Counted from the stretch's first letter, positions 10,431 through 19,881 are shown. The stretch: DNA of 24,324 bases from Bondarzewia mesenterica (GCA_004802705.1 SGPL01000500.1:1-24324); one strand, 5' to 3'. Made by a program: numbers and translations. Notes: generated from the letters alone by a model not told the origin.

Positions 10431-12021
10431 GGTTGGAAGATCCCTGCTTGTGGAATACTTCCAGGCTAGAGCTTCAAGATGGATTGGGGCAAAAGGCTTT
10501 CACCATAAAAGAAAAAGATGAAAGGTCAAAGAACAGAGAATGAAAGATAAAAGGAAGCATAGAAATGAAGCAATCAAGATTTAAACCAAACAGGACACCT
10601 ACCCAGTTAAGGGAAATTCAGATGGCTTGAATGGTCCTGAATTTCTGCACTGCTATGCTTCATCAGTCCCTAGCAAGTGAGTAGACTTGAGTCCTTGTCC
10701 AATCTGGCCAGATGAGTAGGCTTTTTATATGTCAAAGGGTGTGCACAGACCACTTTAGGGCTGGTCAACCAAACAGATGTGGCTGAACTGCTTTCTTACA
10801 AATGAAGAAAGCAACTGACTGTTACTTTTTAAATGCATGTGACTGACTAGTATTTGTCAGACTACAAAACCATATTAAGCAAAAGCTTGTAGTGGTTCAA
10901 GGCTTGTAAGTGTGAACAAGATATCATAAGCCATTTTGGTTGAAGCACCAATAAAGCATGAGAAGCTGTAGAGATATCAAGGCTTTGAGCATTTCTTGTT
11001 GAAACACTAGAGCATTTCACACATGGATCATCCTAGCTGTAAAGATTTGAAGGCCTAGAGCAACTCATTTGTTGCTTGAGCATCCAAAAGGATTCTGCCA
11101 CTTTAAGAGAATTTAAGACCACTATTGGCCACTCCCAGGTTCAGATGTCCAAGGATCCATTCTGCCACTCCATGAGATGTTATGAGCACTACTGCTCACT
11201 CACAGATCCTACATGTTTCACAGGCTTCTTTTGCCACACTTGTAATTTGATTATACCCTCAAGTTGAACCCTTTCTACTCTCAGGGTTCAAGATGAGATG
11301 AAGTATGTAACAATCATGGTATGATTCTACCCAAATGAACTACCATCAAGGTTTAATTTCTTAATTCCTCAATGGTGGCCCTATCATATGATCATATCCT
11401 TTTACAACTACATGTCTGGCCTTGCTGTGCAACAGAGGGGATCCCACAGCCAAATGGGGGCACTTTGAGCTACTACCAGGGACTCTCCACTGAAGTTGGG
11501 GACAGTGTCAAAATCCATGGACGTTGTGTCGCATTCACTAAGTATTTTCCACTCTTATTCCAAGATTACTTTTCTGACCGGGATTCAACTTTGATCTTAT
11601 CAAGGCAAGACAAGACAAGAAGACAGGATAGCAGAGTCGGCTCGGCGTTCGATGGTTCACGAAGTGTTGACAGCCAGGATATCCTTAACATCTCAGACAT
11701 AAAATAACTACGGCACCTTGAGACAAGCATCTGATGCCTCTCGGAGCACGAACGTTGACTTCAATACAATGCTGCAGCGGGATATCGATTAGATCCAGAG
11801 CTAAGCTTTTGCCGCCCAGGTCCTGTCTTCCTGCTTTTTAGTCTTTCCATTTCTCCCACCCATCTTCTCTTCCTTATGGTGATGGGATACTGATTCAAAG
11901 GTTGTTTTGTTGTGTTGGTAACTGCCTTGTGCAGACAGGTTTTGGTTTTGTCACGCAATCGAACACAATATCAGGGCTCAGCCTAAGCCTAACCCTAAAC
12001 AATCACCAAAAGGGAATGAAG
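10431..12021. other. AT-rich non-coding stretch, probable repeat debris
   Basis: About 1.6 kb without a convincing gene. The longest plus-strand frame (11372-11707) has no motif I recognise. Words such as AGAGCA and CAAGGCTT recur loosely between 10900 and 11060 but do not form a clean tandem array. It lies between the telomere-like motif and the gypsy LTR and is probably decayed transposon sequence. No RNA gene is visible. Confidence 0.4.
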
Positions 12022-12533
12022 TGTTGAGGTCTTGTGGTTATCTCAAAGCGCAGGGCCTTACACTCACAACTGTGGTGAATTCCCAAGTGCTAAAAACTGA
12101 GATACCACAGGTGCTGCGCCGCAGTATAAATACGTAAGTATGTTTAGGGCAGGTCTAGTAAACCCTGCCTGCTAACCAGTATGTCCGTGCATCAGTCAGC
12201 CAACTCGGCGTATCAGTAAGCAAGGCCAAGCATGCATCAGTCAGCCAAGTATGAGTAAGCTAAGTAAGTATCACATGACTGATCACGTGCCATAACATGT
12301 GATAATCTATAAATACGCATCTAGGCCCAGGCCTCAGTCTGGCTAAGCCTAGATCAGCCGGTGCGACTAGTGGGTTTTCCAAGACTAAGTCTGGCCCCTT
12401 GTCTGAGTCCGCAGATGTCTGGTCCTCCTTTATCGCAGGGCGATGCATCACAAGGCTAGTTAACCCCCTCGTGATATAGGTGACTAATCAAGTTACATAA
12501 TTAGAAAGAAAAAGAAAATACATAACCATCACA
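12022..12533 (-). repeat. Long terminal repeat (3' LTR) of the gypsy element
   Basis: The upper boundary is set by the polypurine tract at 12537-12547. Read on the minus strand, the LTR begins TGTGATGG at 12533. The most likely end is CCTCAACA, the complement of TGTTGAGG at 12022, giving a 512-bp TG...CA repeat. Inside are two TATAAATACG boxes and a duplicated GCATCAGTCAGCCAA motif (near 12190 and 12235). The partner 5' LTR is absent because the element is cut off by the Helitron junction, so no target duplication can be tested. The outer boundary is less certain than the inner one. Confidence 0.5.
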
Positions 12534-12536
12534 GTA

Positions 12537-12547
12537 CCCCCCTCTTT
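12537..12547 (-). other. Polypurine tract of the gypsy element
   Basis: On the minus strand, AAAGAGGGGGG sits between the end of pol and the LTR. It follows GGGTTCCGGGACGAAACCCC, a sequence context typical of Ty3/gypsy 3' ends. The tract primes plus-strand DNA synthesis in LTR retrotransposons and supports the placement of the LTR start. Confidence 0.65.
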
Positions 12548-12589
12548 AAGGGGTTTCGTCCCGGAACCCAATCGTCTCTTTCTATTTTC

Positions 12590-13785
12590 TAATTTTGCAG
12601 ACACGCCTAACTTTTGCCCAGTCAATTGGAGTGATTATGTAAACTCCTGGATTTTTATCCAATGAGTTTACAGCATCAGGGTAGTCCTGATGAAATTTCA
12701 CAACAACTCACGGTGCACCGTATTTTACCATGTCCGACAGTTCCCACGTATTTTCTTCGGTTGGGTAACCCTTCTAATGAACTAAGTATTCTAGGTGCTT
12801 CCGCCGTATTCTACTGTCCACGATTTCTTCCACCTCATACTCCGGGTCATCACTTCCTCTTCTAACAACTGGTGGAGGGGGAGGGTGAGGGTGACGTTCA
12901 GAAATCTCATCAGGAATGTAGGGTTTTAATTTAGAAACATGAAATATGGGATGAACTTTCATCGATTGGGAAAGTTTTAACCTATAAGCGTGGCTTTGGA
13001 TCTTCTGTGTGATTAAGAAGGGACCAAGACGGTGATCGGACAACTTTTTCATTGGTCGATCAGTTGTTATGTCCGACGCGTCGAGCCATACTTTATCACC
13101 TAGTTTGTAATCAGGTGCTTCCCTACGATGAGCGTCATAGAACTGCTTCATGTCCTCTTAAGCCTTTTTAAGGGCTGACTCTAGTTCCCCACGAACCTTC
13201 TTCATCCTGCTGACAAAGTCATCCACTGCTTCTACCTTGGTCTGCGTGTGGAGTTCAAAGCCCATACGCGGATGGTAACCATAATTAGCAAAGAAAGGCG
13301 AGACTTTCGTCGAGGCCTGTACTTTGTTATTGTAGGTATACTCCGCGATAGGGAGCCACTCAGTCCAATCATCCTGACGGTGGTTTACAAACAAGTGGAA
13401 ATATTGTTCTATTTCTTGGTTTATCCGCTCTGTTTGTCCATCCATCTGTGGATGATAAGCCATAGACAACGCCGTCTTTATTCCTAGCATTCGGTTCAGT
13501 TCCCTCATGACTTGAGATGTGAACTGGGGTCCCCGATCAGATGTAATTTTTGATGGCAGACCATGAAGCTTCCAGACATTGTCACGAAGTAGTCGTGCAA
13601 CTCCTTCAGTGGTTACTGTGGAACTGGTTGCCATCGTATGTACCATCTTTGTATACTGGTCGGGTACTACCAGAATCGAGTCGTATCCCTGACTGTCAGG
13701 AAGGCCTACTATGAGGTCCATAGCGATGTTCTGCTAAGGACCCGATGGTATGTCGCTGGGGTGTAAGGTATCCATATTAATTGTT
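12590..13785 (-). pseudogene. Ty3/gypsy chromovirus pol remnant: integrase core plus chromodomain
   Basis: Read on the minus strand from about 13785 down. The integrase core shows the DD35E triad at residues 2, 62 and 98 counted from the ATG at 13721 (MDLIVGLP, TSDRGPQFTS, DGQTERINQEIEQY). The GPF/LIT module (LGPFLITQKI, 13018 area) follows, then FHVSKLKPY. A chromodomain (YEVEEIVDSRIRRKHLEYLV, then KGYPTEENTWE) closes the protein, as in chromoviruses that target heterochromatin. Stops interrupt it at 13734-13736 (TAG), 13158-13160 (TAA), 12774-12776 (TAG) and 12708-12710 (TGA). Each is explained by one C-to-T or G-to-A change, and the third removes a conserved Trp of the chromodomain. Reverse transcriptase, RNase H, protease and gag are absent: the element is truncated at its 5' side where Helitron sequence begins. 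Confidence 0.9.
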
Positions 13786-14931
13786 GAACATGNATGAATC
13801 TCACGAGGAAATCTTGCTTTACAAACTCCTCNAATGCAACCAGGNCTTTTNNTNCAATCATGAACATTTGATTGAAATAAAAGTTCATCNANNTCTTCTT
13901 TNTANTCAGACCACCATATTTCATTTNNTTTCACAAGATTCACAATTACCACAAGTAGAATCATCACATTTCAATGGTATGGCTTGTGGAAGGCATTCTG
14001 TTGCTTTCAATTGATTTGGATTTTTATTTTGTTTTATNGCAAATTTTTCTTTCACATTCTCCATTNTTCCTGTCAAAAACTCACCTTGATGTACACCTTC
14101 AAGATATTCAATCATTCTCTTTTGAAAATCTGAGTCTGATTGNAATAAGCGATCTCTAATTTCTTGTNGNGTNAATGAGTTTTTTTATCCATAAAAGCAT
14201 GTGCAAATGTAAAGTCAACCTTCCTTGTTGCTCAATAGTACCATAATAACCTGATGTATCACCATACATGCCAAAATGTTTTGTATTCACTCTTAAGATA
14301 TGTGTTATGAATGCATCAACAATTAATTTAAAGTACCATGCTCCAGCAACTGGATTATTCACAATCAACTTGTAGCAATTATCATCTGAGATTTTTAAAT
14401 TTAGTTTAAAGATGTCTCCAGTATCTGNATAATATAATGAAATAGGATGCTTATTATCAGCTGGTGCAAATGTGATAAATCATGAAGGAGCACCAAGATA
14501 AGCTGTTAAAGTTCATATTTTATTGTGCATATTTCTTTTTGTGTTTGTGATTCATCAACATGTCTAGCTATATGATCAATGTCATTNAAAATTTAAAATN
14601 AAGCTTTCTCCTCATTGGTTGAAGGCTTCACATGTTCACCTGCTTTCAATCTATTTATCAGATTTGATAGTGTCTTTTGATCTATATTCATGAGTCTATT
14701 TATAATATTAAGAAATATTTTCTTATTTGCAAAAATATATCCACTAGTTGTAGAATCTTTGATTTGTTTATGATTGAATGCTGTTTAAGAAAACAATAGC
14801 TCAAGTTAAAATTGTTTATCATAATACATGAGTAGCTGTTTCTTCTGAGCACTTTCTGAGACATTCAATGATATTTTAGAATTTTCTAAACCACATAAAT
14901 CATAAGGAAATAGCCAAGAAAGAGCCCCTTN
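13786..14931 (-). pseudogene. Helitron Rep (HUH) domain remnant, part 2 of a split Helitron
   Basis: Minus-strand fragments in shifting frames match the Rep-like domain of fungal Helitron transposases, which nick and join DNA in rolling-circle transposition. From upstream: SWLFPYDLCG, AFNHKQIKDSTTSGY, LKAGEHVKPSTNEEK, NPVAGAWYF, YGDTSGYYGTIEQQGRLTLH, then the HUH motif HLH at about 14201-14209 (LHLHMLLW). These are followed by FQKRMIEYLEGVHQGEF, CGNCESC and GVCKARFPREI. The sequence ends abruptly near 13786 against gypsy sequence; the two-Tyr motif and helicase domain are missing. AT-rich, with many N bases and stops: inactive. Confidence 0.85.
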
Positions 14932-14998
14932 AGTCACAACACTCTGATTCATCAGAGAAATATGATAAACAATAGCTTTCAGCAATTAGACCCAGTGG
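14932..14998 (+). repeat. Left terminal inverted repeat of the 1.7-kb element
   Basis: Begins AGTCACAACACTCTGATTCA and pairs with the complement of the right end, which begins AGTAGCAATACTCTGATTCA. The inner half diverges. The flanking N at 14931 blurs the exact edge. Confidence 0.7.
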
Positions 14999-15599
14999 TC
15001 AGGAGCAGATCAATATTGAGTTTATGAATGAAGAAGCCAGCTGATCTAAAGCAATATTGCAATTAAAACCTCATTGTATAGAGCATGCTAATAATAATCA
15101 GACAGAGTGGGGCTTCTTATTTTCACAAATAGTGCTGAACCACAAGTATTGCAGTGGATNAGGGGATGGCTTTTAGAACCTATTTAAGCATTGATAGATA
15201 ATAGAATATGCAGCCCTGATTTAAGGTACTGCTTCCAGAACTCTTACTTGAACAATATTGAAGATGGATTCGATTGCTGGAACCAGCCTGTGGTNAAGCA
15301 ATATTGACATATTAATTAAAAGTGACATAAAAGCTAAAATATAGTATTATTGTTATTGCTCTCAAGCAGTGTTTGAGGATCAAGCTTAGCCAGCTGATCA
15401 TTCTACTTTCTGTTTCAATATTATCTTTTCATCTCACATTGATTGCTTGTAAATGCATTGACCTTTGAGGGTATTGTTTTTTTATGTCCTATTTATCCTC
15501 ACTGAGTAATAAATTGAATCATAAACTCATACTTAATTAATATAAAAAAGAAAAATTTTATTGCTTTTATTGGCCAACTTAGAGATAAAGTCAAAGAGA

Positions 15600-16350
15600 A
15601 TGATATTGATATTNGTTGAGCCAATTTAAAGGATGAGGCNCAAGAGGAACAATATTGATATTTATCCAAGGATTGAAGATATACATAATGTAAGGAGCAA
15701 TATCAATATTTNTTGGCTGATTCAGAGATATATTATTAAATAACAATATTATNAATTAGGAGCTGCTTCAGCATAACAGAGAAAGGCAGCAATATTGTAC
15801 TCTACCAGCTTTTGTNGAGATACAGTCAACAGCAGTAATATTGTCACTTGACAGCTGCTTAGGAAGTANGGAGGCTAAAGCAATATTGTAAATCAATAGC
15901 TGCTTCAGGAACAGAGAGGTAGAAGCAATATTATAAATTAACAGCTGCTTCNGNAACAGAGAGGCAAAAGCAATATTCTCATTCATCAGCTTNTCTNGTC
16001 AAACAGATTAAAGCAGTAATATTGTTTTTCCCAACTGCCGCTTTGGAAGTACAGAGATAACAGCAATATTGTTATTTATCAGCCTTTCTGGTTATACAGT
16101 CGNGACCAGTAATATTGTTTTTCCCAACAGCNGCTTCANAAGTACAGAGGCAACAGCAATATTGTCATTNATCAGCTTTTCTGATCATANNGTCTGGAGC
16201 AGTAATATTGTTTTCTTTAATAGCTGCTTCAGNAATATAGAGAAATAGCAATATTATCACTCAGCAGCTGCTGTGGCATGATGGGGACATCAGCAATATT
16301 GTGATACATTAGCTGCTTTAGAGGTATAAAGCCCAGCAGCAATATTCATA
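15600..16350 (+). repeat. Minisatellite, 46-bp unit, about 16 copies
   Basis: The word AATATT starts at 15745, 15791, 15837, 15882, 15927, 15972, 16018, 16065, 16111, 16159, 16204, 16250, 16295 and 16341. That is a spacing of 45-48 bases with almost no drift. Weaker units lie at 15651 and 15699. Each unit has AGCAATATTG (containing the palindrome CAATATTG) followed by a TCAGCTGCTTC-like block. Between about 16018 and 16204 two unit types alternate: TTTTTCCCAACAGC with AAGTACAGAGG, and ATTTATCAGC with a TATACAGTC-like block. This suggests a dimeric (about 92-bp) higher-order period. Degenerate units continue leftward to about 15012. Confidence 0.85.
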
Positions 16351-16573
16351 TTTATTAAACATTACCCAGATATTGTAAATAAAATTGGCATTGGTACTCC
16401 CATTGGAACTATAAGTTAGAAAGAATTACAATGTAATATGAGAAGAACCTGTTGAAACTCATATTAGCTTTAATAAGCTTTTTGTAAATAGGGTTATTGA
16501 GGAGTAAATAACAATATGAAGAATCTATGAGCTAATATGCTAGAACAAAAAAGTAATATTGATCAGCTGAGGT

Positions 16574-16640
16574 CTGCTGGTTTCAATTTTTGAAGCTTAT
16601 TGTCTACAATGTTTCTCTGATGAATCAGAGTATTGCTACT
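16574..16640 (-). repeat. Right terminal inverted repeat of the 1.7-kb element
   Basis: Complement begins AGTAGCAATACTCTGATTCA at 16640. It matches the left end imperfectly over about 65 bases and perfectly over 20. The Helitron frame resumes at 16641, directly outside it. Confidence 0.7.
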
Positions 16641-17956
16641 GAATATTTGAAGATACAACTGTGGATTGTGATAAAGTGATTCAGGTGTTTCAGCATGACC
16701 TATGCTTAAGATTTTGCCACCTTGAGTCAAATGTTGCAATGCTAAANTTTTTAAAACTTTTTGTTGATGAATTTACTACTTTATCACCTATCAATCCATA
16801 TACAATAAATAGACATTCATCATTATTTACACCTTCTTCTTCATCAGCTTCATATTTTGCTATAGATTCCAATTCCTTGTTATATCCTTGATTTGAATAA
16901 TATAAACATGCTACTGCAGGTTCATTGTCTTTGTATAAATTCAAATTCTCTTGTGATATTTCCAAATCAATATAATCTTCATGATTTAATTTTAACGACT
17001 CAAGTGCAGCAGCAACTTTATTTCTTCACATTAAAAGAGGAGTTCGTCTATGATCTAATTGTGTCAGCCTTGTTAGTCCAATATAAATATATGCAATCAC
17101 TTTCATTCAACTCGTCATGACTAGGAGGTAATTTTGTATATACTTTGGTGTAGGCATTGAGAAGAATACTGCATTAGATTTAATCTTATGCATGCCAGAT
17201 GACACTTTGATTATATATTGATTATGACAAACCCGTGATATAAGCATCTTTTTAGCCCATATTAATCCTTTGAGTTGAAGTGAAATTTCTCCTATTCAAT
17301 TGCCATTTGCTAAAGACTCACGTGGTAGTTTGCCTGCTTTTAGTTCACATAAATAAGAGTTGCAGATTGAATCACAACTTAAAAGCAAAATAGGCTCATT
17401 TAATTCTTGTATAGGATCATCATAAGCAAATCGCTCATGTCTTGTAATTCCTTCATTAGGCCGCGATAATATTGATAAATCTAAGTTACATTTAGATAAA
17501 AAATGCAAGCTTGTATTAACAATCAAAGATGCACACACAACACATGCGGATTTCTCAATTGATTCAAGTGTAGTTGCATTACAAAAATCATTACTTATAG
17601 TAGTAATAAAATTTTGATTTGGCACAGTTGGTGGAAATAAAGATTTGCTGATTTTAGTTGCAGAATTCTTTTGTGTTGAATTTAATTCCATAGTATGATC
17701 AACCATGATGAACACAGTTGTGTGCTGAGTACAATTAAGCACCTTGACTATGTCTTTTAAACTTAATATTGGTATTCTACTATTCATACACATTTTGTAT
17801 TCATTTGTTATAGTAAATAATTGTTCCTTTGTTAATTGCTCAATCAAATCTACTAATGAAATATTAGCAACTATGAATGCTGATTTTGAATTGAATTCTG
17901 TAGCTAGCAATAAAGAACAATATTTAAAAAATTTGAACTTTTTACTTTTTTTATAA
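16641..17956 (-). pseudogene. Helitron protein N-terminal region, part 1 of a split Helitron
   Basis: Minus strand, reading down from about 17956. A 204-codon open stretch (17296-17910) carries the Cys-containing segment found upstream of the Rep domain in fungal Helitron proteins: FPPTVPNQNFITTISNDFCN, ACVVCASL, GITRHERFAYDDPI, SYLCELKAGKLPRESLANGN. It ends at TGA (17296-17298), where a Trp is expected. The frame then continues as IGEISLQLKGLIWAKKMLIS, RVCHNQYIIKVSSGMHKIKS and FFSMPTPKYI (a DUF6570-like segment), followed by LEISQENLNLY and IVYGLIGDKVVN. Last comes HLTQGGKILSIGHAETPESL, ending at NPQLYLQIF beside the inserted element. Frameshifts and stops make it inactive. Codons are strongly AT-biased. 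Confidence 0.85.
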
Positions 17957-18810
17957 TTATTAGACTTATTAATCTAATAGATATAAGGCTCTAATTCTTC
18001 ATACAGCCAACTATATTTTTGCCCTTTTTTTATCTGAAGTAGCACCTCCAACTTGTATTTGTGTATTTAATTTTATATCTTTTTTCATCTCTTTCTTGGC
18101 TTGTATACTATAGGTGAAATTATGATAGCATGATATAATTAGCAAACACGGGGTAATATATTTGAATGTTTGAGCAAGTAATATACAATAGATGTATTTA
18201 TTGCATTGCACATGCTCAATGTATAATCTTACATGCATGATTTTTGTATATGAAGATGTAAAAGATGCCGTATTCATGAAAGTCAAAGATATATCACTTT
18301 TATTGTGATATTTTGAATTTGCATATGCATAGTAATTAGTGCACATTTTTGTGATGCAAATTGTGATTAATATTATATATATCATTTCTTTATATGTCTT
18401 TTCTTTGTATGTTTTTTTTTTGTATATTTTTTCTTTGTAAGCCTTTTGCTTTTGCTTTTGCATAGTCTTCTGACAGAGTGATAGTTTTAATCAATTTGTG
18501 CACTTTCTATGCTGGTAGTTACACTGTGATATCCCTTTGAATAACTTAATGTGGCTTTTGCTTTTATTTATATGCTTTCTAGCATAATAAACCAAAAAAT
18601 ACAAAATAAATACAAAAAAAAAATACCAAAAACTATATCTAAATATAGAGCATGTCAATAATCTCAAATTTGATTTAATGTCAATATAGTAGACTTACCA
18701 CAAAAGAATATACAAGTGGGACTGCAGGGATAGNGCAGAGATATATTGCATGAATAGATGTTTCTATTTTGAATCAGAACTTTGTGCATAAAAAATAGTA
18801 ATATAATACA
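17957..18810. other. AT-rich stretch upstream of the Helitron protein; no supportable gene
   Basis: A minus-strand open frame at 18011-18463 is low-complexity (KEKIYKKKTYKEKTYKE) and is most likely an artefact of AT-rich repeats near 18370-18450. The Helitron 5' end (TC, in an AT insertion site) should lie somewhere here, but I cannot point to it without another copy. A-runs occur at 18617-18626. Confidence 0.4.
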
Positions 18811-18915
18811 TACCAAGATATCCAGCATGCCATTCAACATCTGNCAGNAATCCCTGCAGTTTGGAATGGCCACAAGAAGGCCTTGAAGCAGGCTATANAG
18901 CTGCAGAATCTATAA
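18811..18915 (+). pseudogene. Short protein-like fragment, family unknown
   Basis: An open plus-strand frame ending in TAA at 18913-18915 reads YQDIQHAIQHL, two residues spoiled by N, then IPAVWNGHKKALKQAI and LQNL. Its composition is much more protein-like than the surrounding AT-rich DNA. It is only about 33 codons and has no visible start, so it may be a stray exon or a captured gene fragment. I do not recognise the family. Confidence 0.3.
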
Positions 18916-19200
18916 NANAAAAGGACANAAATTCAGTGTAATAAAGANGAAACACTCACTACAGCTNAATTNAGCCTTTCTACAGCAGATGATNTATAAT
19001 CTGNCATAGTTGTGANGAAGNAGTTGAGTGTGAGCANNTCNAGTNCAANGTAGANCATGGTTGTCANGTNNAGAGATGCNAGGNNANNAGNCATGACTGN
19101 GCAACTNGCTNTTTACTCACTTAGTCATNATTTTGCTNCANTGGTCNNTNNTNTACTTTAAACTGTCNNAACCAGCATTTCACAATGTGTACAACATAAT
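18916..19200. other. N-dense, AT-rich stretch
   Basis: Between about 18916 and 19152 ambiguous bases occur roughly once per eight positions, mostly singly, so no frame can be read. This looks like a consensus of several diverged repeat copies rather than a sequencing gap. No motif can be assigned. Confidence 0.5.
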
Positions 19201-19289
19201 CAAATGGCTTTGAGGTTGCTTTGAGGTACATAAAAGTTAAATACATCATAAAATACATGAATTAAAAAGTGGAATTGCATCCAACACTG

Positions 19290-19881
19290 GGCAGAACCAC
19301 CTCTGGTGTGCACCACTATGGTTGGCACACCCTCGCGCATGAGCATGATCACGTGGGTCACAGCCTTAAACATGTCATTGACGCCCTCGACCTTTAGTAC
19401 TAAACATTCCTTGTATGCCTGCACATCGATCTCCTTCACCACATGCTCCACCTGTGCACGCATGATGTACTGGCTGGCCGTCAGGTTGTTTGGTGGTGGA
19501 CGCAGGTCTGTCTTACAGACGATGAAGATATTGGGGATCGTGGATCCATATATGAAATGCACTTCCTCTGCATCAAAAATGGCTGTGCTAGATGGGGACA
19601 GAATGGATGCACTGACAGGTTGCTGTATGAATGTGTGGCAATGAGTGCAGTGAGCATGAGGGCGATGCAAAAAGATGGGAATAGGTAACATTGTACTCAC
19701 GTATTCTTTAGGGAACTCACCCAGTGTAAATGAATACAGCAGTGACATCTTGCCGCATGCACCTGATGATGACAAGATGAGCATTATAGCAGACAAGAGA
19801 GTGCTGTGCAATGAGGTGACAAAAAAGAAATATACTGCATACTATCACTGATGATAATAAGCTTCCTCCGGATCTACACAT
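19290..19881 (-). pseudogene. Rho-family small GTPase pseudogene lacking the switch and DTAGQ region
   Basis: Minus-strand exons: about 19843-19873 (IRRKLIIISD), 19701-19762 (ACGKMSLLYSFTLGEFPKEY) and about 19290-19625. The last carries IPNIFIVCKTDLRPPPNN, SQYIMRAQVEHVVKEI and AYKECLVLKVEGVNDMF. The exon 1 donor, exon 2 acceptor and GTGAGT donor are in place. Rho proteins regulate actin and cell-wall synthesis. The P-loop Lys-Thr is Lys-Met here, GDG reads SDS, and the G5 motif ECSA reads ECLV. Each is one C-to-T or G-to-A step. The roughly 60 residues that should hold the effector loop, DTAGQ and switch II are missing between exons 2 and 3, in about 75-100 bp. No CAAX tail is seen. Confidence 0.8.

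Larger units (their letters stand above)
14932..16640. mobile_element. 1.7-kb inserted element with terminal inverted repeats and an internal 46-bp array
   Basis: The ends are inverted copies: 14932 onward and the complement of 16640 share a perfect 20-base block, ACTCTGATTCATCAGAGAAA (14941-14960; complement of 16612-16631). This sits in an imperfect match of roughly 65 bases (about 70% by eye). The Helitron reading frame stops at 16641 after NPQLYLQIF and resumes near 14919 with SWLFPYD, so this DNA splits one conserved motif. No transposase frame is visible, so it is non-autonomous or decayed. AATATT words at about 46-bp spacing run through most of it. I cannot see a convincing target-site duplication. 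It may be a large MITE, a foldback-like element or a mobilised satellite. Confidence 0.7.

Noticed and set aside
15600..16350. CRISPR array
   Set aside because: Regular spacing, but the repeats are degenerate throughout the 46-bp unit with no unique spacers, and the host is eukaryotic.
14910..16655. Target-site duplication flanking the 1.7-kb element
   Set aside because: GAGCCCCTT on the left and GAATATTTG on the right can be related only by assuming several transitions plus transversions; too weak to claim.
18011..18463. Minus-strand open frame of 150 codons with Lys/Tyr repeats
   Set aside because: Low-complexity sequence from AT-rich repeats, with no relation to known Helitron domains.
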